From RYN-230 sp963723595 (GTDB taxonomy: Bacteria; Actinomycetota; Actinomycetes; Streptosporangiales; Streptosporangiaceae), in the NCBI GenBank assembly GCA_963723595.1, contig CAVRRQ010000006.1, forward strand, positions 496,001 through 560,000: a stretch of 64,000 nucleotides of DNA, written 5' to 3'. A program made the translations under genes and the position numbers. Below, piece by piece: positions 1 through 7,839 of this stretch; position 1 is the stretch's first letter; every line of letters starts with the position of its first letter. Below the pieces are notes generated by a model. It worked only from the letters and a program-made list of their open reading frames with translations, was not told the DNA's origin and ran no database searches.

Positions 1-364
1 GCTTGAGCAGGTAGTAGTCGAGGTCCACGATGTTGATGGCCTCGATCGCGGCGTCGGTGTCCGCGTAGGCGGTGAGCAGCACCCGGCGGGCGGCCGGGTA
101 CGTCTTCATCGCCTCTTCGAGGAACTCGATCCCGTTCATCTGCGGCATCCGGTAGTCGGCCAGGATCACCGCCACCTCGTCGCCGCGCAGCCGCATCTCC
201 TTCAGCGCCTCGAGGGCCGCCTCGCCCGATTCGGCCCGGACGATGCGGTGCTGCTCCCCATAGCGCTGCCGAAGGTCGCGGGCGATGGACCGGGAAACCC
301 CGGGATCGTCGTCAACGGTCAGGATCGCGGTGCGGGCCGGACTGTCCGGCGCGGGCGTGGTCAT
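1..364 (-). CDS. Response-regulator receiver domain protein (3' end outside window)
   Basis: The first 121 residues form a complete receiver domain; the gene runs off the left edge. Visible landmarks are the acidic pocket VDDDP (about residues 17-21), the phospho-acceptor Asp in ILADYRMPQMNG (about 72), the conserved Thr in LLTAYAD (about 98) and the C-terminal Lys in YYLLK. This wording (RDLRQRYG, YRMPQMNGIEFL, TDAAIEAINIVDLDYYLLK) is known to me from actinobacterial proteins where a receiver is fused to a thioredoxin-reductase-like FAD domain. That domain would lie outside the window, so the fusion is inferred. The ATG at 364 is the natural start because the domain begins 13 residues later. 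No strong ribosome site is visible. Confidence 0.85.
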   Translation of the reverse strand, partial: MTTPAPDSPARTAILTVDDDPGVSRSIARDLRQRYGEQHRIVRAESGEAALEALKEMRLRGDEVAVILADYRMPQMNGIEFLEEAMKTYPAARRVLLTAYADTDAAIEAINIVDLDYYLLK

Positions 365-433
365 GCGCGCACCGGGCGGGCCGGGACTGGGCGTGTCGGG
401 ACTGGCTTCGCTGGGCGAGTCTCAGCTTCACGG

Positions 434-1096
434 CTAGGCCACTGCATGCCCCCATGGTATGGATACGCGCAAAGGTTCCATCACCCCGTGCGCGCCCGTT
501 CGCTCAGAGCGTCGGCCGGGCCGGCTGGTCCTGGCCCGGCCGGGCCGCGATGACTGTCCCCGCCCGGCCGGCCCTCCCGGTCCCCGTGGTCGTCCCGGTC
601 GCCGGCGGGACAGGGGCAGCGCGAACCACAGCCCGGCGAACGCGCACACGACGAGGGCGGTGATCACGATGGCGGGGGCCCCCGGGGCGACGAAACTGAC
701 CACCAGCACGACCGCGCTGGACACCGCGAGCCCCACCGTGACCAGCCCGGCGATGGCCAGCACGTTGGTCACCCGGACCAGGCTCTCCTTCTCGTGCCGC
801 CGGAACAGCAGCCGGTGATAGGCGACCGGGGCGACCAGCAGCGCGGTGGACAGGGCCGCCAGCGTCACCGTGGCCAGGTACACCCCGCGCTGGGCGGTGT
901 AGAGCTTGCTGAAGTGATTGGTGAAGGGCAGGCCCAGGAGGAAGCCGAAGAGGACCTGGACGCCGATGCCGACCACGCGGAGCTCGTTGAGCAGCTCCAT
1001 GACGTTGCGGTCGTCGCGCTGCGCCTCGGTCTCGCCCGGCCGGTCCGGCTCGGTGTGCCCGGAATCCCCGGCGGCCCGGGACGCGTCGGTGCTCAC
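434..1096 (-). CDS. DUF6328 family membrane protein
   Basis: This is an integral membrane protein of about 220 residues and unknown biochemical role. A hydrophilic head holds RDDRNVMELLNELRVVGIGV, followed by about four hydrophobic segments that include VLFGFLLGLPFTNHF and ATVTLAALSTALLVAPVAYH. The ELLNELRV...GVQVLFGFLL signature matches DUF6328, sometimes labelled sodium:proton antiporter without proof. The GTG at 1096 is preferred over the longer upstream ATG because GGGGAG sits 6 bases upstream. The last 55 or so residues are Arg/Pro/Gly-rich, low complexity and probably disordered. The gene is transcribed away from the cobalamin operon. Confidence 0.75.
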   Translation of the reverse strand: MSTDASRAAGDSGHTEPDRPGETEAQRDDRNVMELLNELRVVGIGVQVLFGFLLGLPFTNHFSKLYTAQRGVYLATVTLAALSTALLVAPVAYHRLLFRRHEKESLVRVTNVLAIAGLVTVGLAVSSAVVLVVSFVAPGAPAIVITALVVCAFAGLWFALPLSRRRPGRPRGPGGPAGRGQSSRPGRARTSRPGRRSERTGAHGVMEPLRVSIPWGHAVA

Positions 1097-1181
1097 CGCT
1101 CTCCCCGGCGGGCCGGTGCGTGGTGGGGGCGTGTCCAGCACGGCGCTGAGCTGAGCATGCCCCCGAGTTACCCGAACCGCC

Positions 1182-1220
1182 CGGCCCAAAACAGCACGGC
1201 CCAAAACGGCACGGCCCAGG
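1182..1220. repeat. Short tandem repeat, 15-bp unit
   Basis: Two consecutive 15-bp units of CGGCCCAAAACRGCA (one mismatch) are followed by a partial third. They lie between the start of the DUF6328 gene and the cobalamin riboswitch. No function is evident; the promoter of the cobalamin operon should lie nearby. Confidence 0.5.
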
Positions 1221-1285
1221 TCATTCGCCTGCTGCCCGCGATGGATGCCCTGGTGGGGGAGGGTCTCCGCTTGACGGGGGTAGCG

Positions 1286-1475
1286 GGGTGTGGTCTTCTT
1301 TCCTCGTTCCGCCGACGGCAGGGCAGGAAGCCGGTGCAAGTCCGGCGCGGTCCCGCCACTGTGACCGGGGAGCGAGTCCCGTGGAGGCCACGACCGCTGG
1401 AGCGGTGGGAAGGCCGGGAGGAGCTTCGATCCGGGAGCCAGGAGACTCCGGCCGCCGGTCCATTGCCTGCGGGGC
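1286..1475 (+). promoter_or_regulatory. Cobalamin (AdoCbl) riboswitch
   Basis: This leader carries the conserved core of the cobalamin riboswitch. GGAAGCCGGTGCAAGTCCGG (1325-1344) is followed by GCGGTCCCGCCACTGTGACC, and the B12-box variant GAGCCAGGAGACT lies at about 1435-1447. It ends about 30 bases before the first cobalamin gene. The family normally represses translation or transcription when adenosylcobalamin is abundant, so the four downstream cob genes are probably B12-repressed. The outer boundaries are approximate. Confidence 0.93.
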
Positions 1476-1501
1476 GCGGTTACCCCGGGGAAGGCTCAGC
1501 C

Positions 1502-2471
1502 ATGATGCCGTCGCGGTCGTCGCCCCGGGCCACGGGGCTGCTGCTCGGCGGCGTTCTGGACGCGGTGCTGGCCGACCCGCGCCACGCGCACCCGGTGGCC
1601 GCCTTCGGCGCCGTGGCGGCCCGGGCCGAGGCGTGGCTCTGGTCGGACAGCCGCACCCGGGGGGCCGCGCTGCTCGCCGCGTGCGTGACCCCGGTGGCCG
1701 TGGCCGGGCTGACCGCGCAGCGGCTGGCCCGCGGCCACCGGGCGGCCACCGTCGCGGCGACCGCGCTGGCCACCTGGACCGTGCTGGGCGGCGCCAGCCT
1801 CGGCGGCGTGGCGATGGCGCTCGGCCGGCGACCTGGAAGCCGGCGACCTGGACGCGGCCCGGCGGAGGCTGCCCGCGCTGTGCGGGCGCGACCCGGACCA
1901 GCTCGACGCCGGCGGGCTGGCCCGTGCGGCCGTGGAGTCGGTCGCCGAGAACACCTCCGACGCGGTGGTCGCACCGCTGCTGTGGGGCGCCGCGTTCGGA
2001 CTGCCGGGCCTGCTCGGCTACCGCGCCGTGAACACGCTCGACGCGATGATCGGCCACCACAGCCCGCGCTACGAGCGGTTCGGCTGGGCCGCGGCCCGGC
2101 TCGACGACGCGGCCAACCTGATCCCGGCCCGGGTCACCGGGCTGCTGGCCGTGGCGCTGGCCCCCGCGGTCGGCGGGCGCCCGCGCCAGGCTCTGCGCAC
2201 GCTGCGCCGGGACGGCGGCCAGCACCCCAGCCCCAACGCCGGCCGGTGCGAGGCGGCGTTCGCGGGCGCGCTGGGGGTCCGGCTCGGCGGCCGGAACAGT
2301 TACCAGGGCCGGGCCGAGCAGCGCGGGCTGCTCGGTGACGGCAAACCGCCCGCGGCCCGGGACATCGCCCGGGCTGTCCGGCTGTCCCGGCTGGTCAGTG
2401 CCGCGGGGCTGCTCATCGCGGTGGCTATCGCACACGGGGTGCACGGGGCGTTTGGCAGGAGGAAGACATGA
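1502..2471 (+). CDS. cobD: Adenosylcobinamide-phosphate synthase CobD/CbiB, one-base frameshift
   Basis: This integral membrane enzyme attaches the aminopropanol arm to adenosylcobyric acid, giving adenosylcobinamide (phosphate). Recognition rests on DAVLADPRHAHPV near the N-terminus, VESVAENTSDAVVAPLLWG and NTLDAMIGH, RFGWAAARLDDAANLIPAR, and SPNAGRCEAAFAGALGV. The reading frame breaks at about 1823-1830. Removing one G or C there gives a continuous protein of about 322 residues, the usual length. The start is the first of two ATG codons, directly after the riboswitch. The stop overlaps the next start as ATGA, so the gene heads a translationally coupled operon. Confidence 0.9.
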
Positions 2472-4353
2472 CCGAAGACCAGGACGTGTTCCATCCGGCG
2501 GAGTACGCGTGGGGCAGCGGACCGGAGGCTAGCACCCAGGGGACCAGCGGCCCGGCCTCCAGCGGCCCGGCCTCCAGCGCCCTGGGGACCAGCGCCCCGG
2601 TGGCCGCGCGGAGGCCCGCGGCGCATGCGATGCCGGGGCCCGATGTCGAGGCGCTGTACCAGGTGGTGGCCGGGCGCCGCGACGTCCGCAACGGCTTCCT
2701 CCCTGACCCGGTCGCCGAGGACGTGCTGACCCGGGTGCTGACCGCCGCGCATCAGGCGCCCAGCGTGGGGCTCGAGCCAGCCCTGGGACTTCATCGTGCT
2801 CCGCGACCGGGGCGTCCGGGAACGGGTGCACGCCCTGGCCCGTCACCAGCAGGAGGTGTTCGCGGCCGGGCTGCCCGGTGCGCGGGCCCGCGCCTTCAGC
2901 GACCTGAAGGTCGAGGCGATCCTCGACACCCCGCTCAACATCGTGGTGACCTGCGACCCGACCCGGGGCGGCCGCCACGTGCTGGGCCGGCACGCCCAGC
3001 CGCAGGTCGCGTCGTACTCGACCGCCTGCGCGGTGCAGAACCTCTGGCTCGCCGCACGGGCCGAGGGCCTGGGCGTGGGCTGGGTGAGCTTCTTCGACGA
3101 GCGGGAACTGGCCGCCGCCCTCGGCCTGCCCGCCCACCTGGAAGTGATCGCCTACCTGTGCGTGGGGCACGTCGAGGCCTTCCCCCCCGCGCCGGAACTG
3201 GTGCTCAGCGGCTGGGCCCGGCGGCGGCCGCTGTCCTGGGCGGTGCACGAAGGTCAGTGGGGCCGCCGCGGGCTGCCCGGCGGGGCGCCCGCCAGCCTGC
3301 TCGGGGACACCGTCGCCGCGATCAGGCCGCTGGACGCCGAGGCCGTGGCGCAGGCCCGCGAGCGGCAGGAGGCGCTGACCAAGCCGAGCGGCTCGCTGGG
3401 CGTGCTGGAGCAGGTGTCGGTGCAGCTGGCCGGGCTGGCCGGGGAGTGCCCGCCGCCGCTGCCCGAGCCCGCCGTAGTCGCGGTATTCGCGGGCGACCAC
3501 GGGGTGCACGCCCAGGGTGTCACCCCGTGGCCGCAGGAGGTCACCGCCCAGATGGTGGCCAACTTCCTGGCCTCCGGGGCGGTGGTCAACGCGATCGCGG
3601 CGCAGGCCGGGGCCGAGGTCTGCGTGGTGGACGTGGGGGTGGCCGCGGACCTGCCTGCCGCTCCCGGGCTGCTGCCCCGCAAGATCCGGCCCGGCACCGC
3701 GGACATGACCGCCGGCCCGGCCATGACCCGTGAGGAGGCCCTGCGCGCCGTCGAGGTGGGCATCGAGACCGCGCGTGACCTGGTCGCGGCGGGCAACTCC
3801 TGCCTGCTGACCGGCGACATGGGCATCGCGAACACGACCGCGTCGGCCGCCCTGATCGCCGTGTTCACCGGGGCGGAGCCGGAAGAGGTCACCGGCCGGG
3901 GCACCGGCATCGACGACCCCACCTGGCAGCGGAAGGTCGCCGTCGTCCAGCACGCCCTGGAACGCCACCGCCCCGATCCCGCCGACCCCCTGGGCGTCCT
4001 CGCCTCGGTGGGCGGCCTGGAGCACGCCGCGCTGGCCGGGTTCATCCTGGGCGGCGCGGCGCTGCGGGTGCCGGTCGTGCTGGACGGGGTCATCGCCTGC
4101 GCCGCCGCCCTGGCCGCCCGGGCGCTGGCCCCCGACGTCGTGGCGGCCCTGCTCGCCGGGCACCTGTCCACCGAGCCGGGGGCCCGCCGGGCGCTTGGAC
4201 GCGCTGGGCCTGCGCCCCCTGCTCGACCTCGGCCTGCGGCTCGGCGAGGGCTCCGGCGCGGCGCTGGCCCTGCCGGTCGTCGCGGCCGCGGCCCGGGTGC
4301 TGCGTGACGTCGCGACGTTCGACAGCGCCGGGGTGTCCGGCGAGAAGGGATGA
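2468..4353 (+). CDS. bluB-cobT: BluB-CobT fusion: DMB synthase plus NaMN:DMB phosphoribosyltransferase, two one-base frameshifts
   Basis: The protein is about 627 residues after correction. The N-terminal third (residues about 60-275) is a flavin nitroreductase-fold BluB: VVAGRRDVRNGF, AHQAPSVG followed by SQPWDF, SYSTACAVQNLWLAARAEGLG and GWVSFFDE. It makes 5,6-dimethylbenzimidazole. The C-terminal part is CobT, which forms alpha-ribazole phosphate: LTKPSGSLG, FAGDHGVHAQGVTPWP, LLTGDMGIANTTASAAL, GRGTGIDD, and the catalytic-Glu motif LGEGSGAALALP. Frame breaks at about 2771 (extra C) and about 4195 (extra T) are each fixed by deleting one base. A Ser/Ala/Pro/Gly-rich leader with GPASSGPASS repeats precedes BluB. 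AGGAGG lies just before the ATG. Confidence 0.9.
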
Positions 4354-4435
4354 TCTGGGCCGGCCGGCGGCGGGGCGTGGCCGGGCGCGGCCGTCGACCG
4401 GGCGCGGGCTGCCCCGCCGGCCCCGGCCCTACCGC

Positions 4436-4978
4436 GTGCTCGTGCTGGGCGGGGCCCGGTCAGGTAAGTCGGTGACGGCGGAACGGTTGCTGGCCGGGCG
4501 GGACCGGGTGGACTACGTGGCCACCGGTGCCCTGCCGGACGACAGCGACCCGGAGTGGGCGGCCCGGGTCCGCCTCCATCGGCAGCGGCGGCCGGCGCAC
4601 TGGGCCACGCTGGAAACCCGGGACCTGGAAGGCGTCCTGGCCGCGCCGGACCTGACCGCGCAGCAGCTGGCCACCCCGGTCCTGGTCGACTGCCTGTCCA
4701 CCTGGCTGGCTGGGGTGATGGACGAGTGCGGCCTGTGGTCCGCCGCGCCGGGGGCCGATAAGGCGCTGGCCGCGCGGGTGGACGGGCTGCTGGACGCGTG
4801 GCGGGCGACCCGCCGGACCGTGGTGGGGGTCAGCAACGAGGTCGGCTCGGGGGTGGTCCCGGGCACCGCGTCCGGCGTCCGCTACCGCGACGAGCTGGGC
4901 CTGCTCAACACCAGGATCGCGGCGGAGAGCCAGCAGGTGTGGCTGTGCACCGCCGGCATCCCCCGGCGGCTGAAGTGA
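4436..4978 (+). CDS. cobU: Adenosylcobinamide kinase / GTP:AdoCbi-P guanylyltransferase CobU
   Basis: This bifunctional enzyme phosphorylates adenosylcobinamide and transfers GMP to it. The P-loop is GGARSGKS. VDYVATG, LVDCLSTWLAGV and the diagnostic VSNEVGSGVVP follow, with the C-terminal LGLLNTRIAAESQQVWLCTAGIP. The start is uncertain. The GTG at 4436 puts the P-loop at residue 5, as in well-known CobU proteins, but it lacks a ribosome site. A GTG at 4304 in the same frame would overlap cobT by 50 bases and add an Arg/Pro-rich leader. An ATGA overlap with the cobT stop (ATG at 4350) would need further indels. Confidence 0.88.
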   Translation: MLVLGGARSGKSVTAERLLAGRDRVDYVATGALPDDSDPEWAARVRLHRQRRPAHWATLETRDLEGVLAAPDLTAQQLATPVLVDCLSTWLAGVMDECGLWSAAPGADKALAARVDGLLDAWRATRRTVVGVSNEVGSGVVPGTASGVRYRDELGLLNTRIAAESQQVWLCTAGIPRRLK

Positions 4979-5835
4979 CCGGGGGGCCGGGTCGCCCGGG
5001 GACGGGCGGGCCGCCGCGTACGCCGTCCTGGCGGGTCGCCCTGAGCCTGTTCACGGTGATCCCCGCCGGGGTCGGCGGTGACCTGGACGAGGGAGCGGCC
5101 GCCCGGGCCGTCTTCTGGCTGCCGTTCATCGGCGCCGGCCTGGGGCTGGCCGGCGGGGCCGTGATGGTTTTCGTTGCGGCTGGTCAAGGGTCGCCGGAGC
5201 GGCAGCTGCTCGGCGCGGCCCTGGCCATGATGCTGCTCGCGCTGGCCACCGGGGGCCTGCACCTGGACGGGCTGGCCGACACCGCGGACGGGCTGGGCAG
5301 CCGGCGTCCCGCCGACCAGGCGCTGGAGATCATGCGCCGGTCCGACGCCGGGCCGTTCGGGGTGGCCACGCTGGTCCTGGTGCTGCTGGTCCAGGTATGC
5401 GCGCTGGCCTCGCTGCCCCGTGGCTGGGGAGGGGGCGGCTGGGCCGGGGGCGGCTGGGCCGGGGGCGGGTGGACCGGGGCGGCCGGGCTGGTGCTGGCCG
5501 CGGTGACCAGCCGGGTCGCGGTCGTGCTGGCCACCGGCTCGCCGCCGGCGCGGCCGTCCGGGTTCGGTGCGCTGGTGGCCGGCCGGACCAGCGCCGCGGG
5601 CCGGGCGGCCAGCGCGGCGGTGCTGCTGGGCGCGGTGCTGGCGGCCGGGCTGGCCCTGGGCGGGGTGGCGGCCGCGGCCCGGGGCGCGGCCGCCGCGGTG
5701 GCGGGCCTGGCCGTGGCCGCCCTGCTCCGCCGGGCCGCGAGGCGGCGCCTGGGCGGGATGACCGGCGACGTGTTCGGCGCGGTCATCGAGCTGAGCACGG
5801 CCACCGTGCTCCTGGTCCTCCTGCTCACCCGCTGA
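4975..5835 (+). CDS. cobS: Adenosylcobinamide-GDP ribazoletransferase (cobalamin synthase) CobS
   Basis: This membrane enzyme joins adenosylcobinamide-GDP to alpha-ribazole (phosphate), the last assembly step. It has 286 residues and several hydrophobic helices. The family signature TGGLHLDGLADTADGLGS is near residues 85-102, followed by RSDAGPFGVATLVL and the late GGMTGDVFGAVIELS. The GTG start overlaps the cobU stop as GTGA. A Gly/Trp-rich triplicate repeat sits in the middle of the protein. With this gene the operon holds CobD, BluB, CobT, CobU and CobS, the late nucleotide-loop half of B12 synthesis. Corrin-ring genes are not in the window. Confidence 0.92.
   Translation: MTGGPGRPGTGGPPRTPSWRVALSLFTVIPAGVGGDLDEGAAARAVFWLPFIGAGLGLAGGAVMVFVAAGQGSPERQLLGAALAMMLLALATGGLHLDGLADTADGLGSRRPADQALEIMRRSDAGPFGVATLVLVLLVQVCALASLPRGWGGGGWAGGGWAGGGWTGAAGLVLAAVTSRVAVVLATGSPPARPSGFGALVAGRTSAAGRAASAAVLLGAVLAAGLALGGVAAAARGAAAAVAGLAVAALLRRAARRRLGGMTGDVFGAVIELSTATVLLVLLLTR
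5431..5475 (+). repeat. In-frame 15-bp tandem triplication inside cobS
   Basis: Three successive 15-bp units of GGGGGCGGCTGGGCC (the third with changes) encode GGGWA-type pentapeptides. Being a multiple of three, the expansion keeps the frame. It lies between predicted membrane helices and looks like a recent slippage expansion. Confidence 0.8.
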
Positions 5836-5873
5836 ATCACCCGGAACGCCGCTGAATAACCCAGAATGGGGGC

Positions 5874-6440
5874 ATGAATGAGGCGCACCTGCGGATCTGT
5901 GCCAGCCCCGAGTGGGCGGCGTTCGTGGAATCGGAGCTGCTGCCCTGGGTGCTCCGGGAGCAGGATCTCGGCGATGAGGTGCTGGAGGTGGGCCCGGGAC
6001 CGGGCCTGACCACCGACGTGCTGCGCCGCCAGGTCCCGCGGCTGACCGCCGTGGAGATCGACGAGCGGCTGGCCCGCTCGCTGGCCGGCCGGCTGGCGGG
6101 CACCAACGTCACGGTGCTGCACGCCGACGCCACCGCGCTGCCGTTCGAGGACGGCCAGTTCTCCGCGGCGACGCTGTTCACGATGCTGCACCACGTCCCG
6201 TCCGCCAGCCTGCAGGACCGGATGCTGGCCGAGCTGCGCCGGGTGCTGCGCCCCGGGGGCCTGCTGGCGGGCACCGACGGGGTCGAGACCCGGGCCCGCC
6301 GGGAGCTGCACGTGGATGACGACTACCTGCCCGTCGACCCGGCCACCCTGGCGGACCGGCTGGCCGCCGCGGGTTTCGCCGGCGTCACGGTCGAGGTGCA
6401 GGAGGACCGCTTCCGGTTCGCCGCGACGGTACCGGCCTGA
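5874..6440 (+). CDS. Class I SAM-dependent methyltransferase
   Basis: This soluble methyltransferase of 188 residues (Methyltransf_11/25 type) has an unknown substrate. Motif I is VLEVGPGPGLTTDVL (about residues 36-50). The acidic ribose-binding residue is in AVEIDERL, motif II is HADATALPFEDGQF, and LRRVLRPGGLL is the post-motif. The ATG at 5874 follows a weak AATGGGGG. It lies 38 bases after cobS on the same strand and might be read through from it, but nothing links it to cobalamin. Confidence 0.85.
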   Translation: MNEAHLRICASPEWAAFVESELLPWVLREQDLGDEVLEVGPGPGLTTDVLRRQVPRLTAVEIDERLARSLAGRLAGTNVTVLHADATALPFEDGQFSAATLFTMLHHVPSASLQDRMLAELRRVLRPGGLLAGTDGVETRARRELHVDDDYLPVDPATLADRLAAAGFAGVTVEVQEDRFRFAATVPA

Positions 6441-6454
6441 CTGAGGGCCCCGGG

Positions 6455-7171
6455 TTACCTCAGGTAGACCGCGATGGCCAGGTACTGGCAGGCGGCGCCG
6501 GCGCAGACGTACACGTGGAACACCTCGTGGTAGCCGAACACCGACGGGTACGGGTCGGGCCGGCGCCGGTGGTAGGACAGGGCGCCCACGGTGTAGAGCA
6601 GGCCGCCGCCGAGCATCAGCCCCCCGGCCACCGGCCCGGAGTGGATCCAGACCGCGGGCAGGGCCAGCGCCGCGACCCAGCCCAGGGCCAGGAACGTGCC
6701 GCCGACCAGCTTTTCCGGCGCGTCCATCCAGGCCAGATGGATACCGGCCGCGGTCGCGGTGAGCACCCACAGCGCGACGAGGCCGATCCGGCCGGCCGGG
6801 CCCGGGGCGGCCACGATGAACACCGGGGTCGCGGTCCCGGCGATCAGGAAGAAGATCATCACATGGTCGAGCCGCTGCAGGCGCTGCCGCGACGCCTCGG
6901 ACCAGGTACCGCAGTGGTACAGGGCGCTGACCCCGAACAGCGCGCCCACGCTGACCGCGTACACCCCGAAGCTGAGGACCCGGGCCGTGCCGGGCGTGTG
7001 GGCCAGCAGCAGGGTGCTGAGCACCAGGGACGCCCCGAACCAGAGCAGGTGCAGCCAGCCGCGCATCACCGGTTTGGTGTAGTAGATGCCCCGCCGCGCG
7101 TCGTAGAACTGGCCGGCCGCGGGGCTGGCGGGCGTCGGGCTGGTCGCGGTCACCGTCGGCCTCCGGGTCAT
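6455..7171 (-). CDS. Hemolysin III / YqfA-type seven-helix membrane protein
   Basis: This membrane protein of 238 residues and seven predicted helices belongs to the HlyIII/AdipoR superfamily (PF03006). The metal-ligand motifs are present: SALYHCGTW (about residue 100), LDHVMIFFLIAGTATP, and the C-terminal FGYHEVFHVYV. Together these supply the Ser/His/Asp set thought to bind zinc in the family. Despite its name, bacterial members are mostly uncharacterised envelope proteins; a role as a cytolysin is not supported here. It converges with the methyltransferase, 14 bases apart. Confidence 0.85.
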   Translation of the reverse strand: MTRRPTVTATSPTPASPAAGQFYDARRGIYYTKPVMRGWLHLLWFGASLVLSTLLLAHTPGTARVLSFGVYAVSVGALFGVSALYHCGTWSEASRQRLQRLDHVMIFFLIAGTATPVFIVAAPGPAGRIGLVALWVLTATAAGIHLAWMDAPEKLVGGTFLALGWVAALALPAVWIHSGPVAGGLMLGGGLLYTVGALSYHRRRPDPYPSVFGYHEVFHVYVCAGAACQYLAIAVYLR

Positions 7172-7379
7172 GGGGCGGACCCCGGCTGGCCCGGATGCCG
7201 CCGATGCCCTGGCCCTCCAGTGTCACCCAAGACCGGCGGTTTGGATACGCAAAGTGGTCATTCGCTGGTCAGGGCGCTCGACCATAGGCGGGGAGAATAA
7301 TGGCGGAACCGTCTCACCCGATCGCCGCACTGGAGCGTCGCACCGTCCCACCGGATCACCGCACGGGAGGAACGCCATC

Positions 7380-7823
7380 GTGACCAAGAAGGAAGCTGCC
7401 GAGGCGGTCCGGGAAGCCAAGCAGCGGCTCGGCCTGACCTGGGCCCAGATCGCCGAGGCCGTGGGGCGCCCGGTGGCGTGGACCACCTCGGTCCTGCTCG
7501 GCTAGCACCCGATGCCGCTCAAGGAGGCGCAGGCCGCCGCCTCGCTCCTGGACCTGGGCGACGACGTGGCCCCGGCTCTCCAGCAGCAGCCCACCCGCGG
7601 GGCTCTGGAGACCGCCGTCCCGGCCGACCCGACCATCTACCGCTTCTACGAGGTGCTGCTGGTCTACGGCCCGACGATCAAGGAGCTCATCCACGAGCAG
7701 TTCGGGGACGGGATCATGAGCGCGATCAACTTCCGGATGGACGTCGCGCGGGTGCCCGACCCGGCAGGCGACCGGGTGGTGGTCACGCTGGACGGCAAGT
7801 TCCTGCCGTACCAGTGGGAGTGA
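7380..7823 (+). CDS. cynS: Cyanate hydratase (cyanase), interrupted by an in-frame amber codon
   Basis: Cyanase converts cyanate and bicarbonate to ammonia and CO2. The 147-codon frame runs from a GTG preceded by GGGAGG and contains the N-terminal helical part (LTWAQIAEAVGRPVAWTTSVLLG) and the catalytic part. IYRFYEVLLVYGPTIKELI supplies the catalytic Arg and Glu, and GIMSAINF the catalytic Ser. The protein ends VTLDGKFLPYQWE. At 7503-7505 a TAG replaces what in homologues is a Gln codon (LLGQHP). The frame is intact on both sides, so this is a substitution, not an indel. Either the gene is a recent nonsense pseudogene, or the base call is wrong. Confidence 0.88.
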
Positions 7824-7839
7824 CAGCTAGGCCTCGTGG

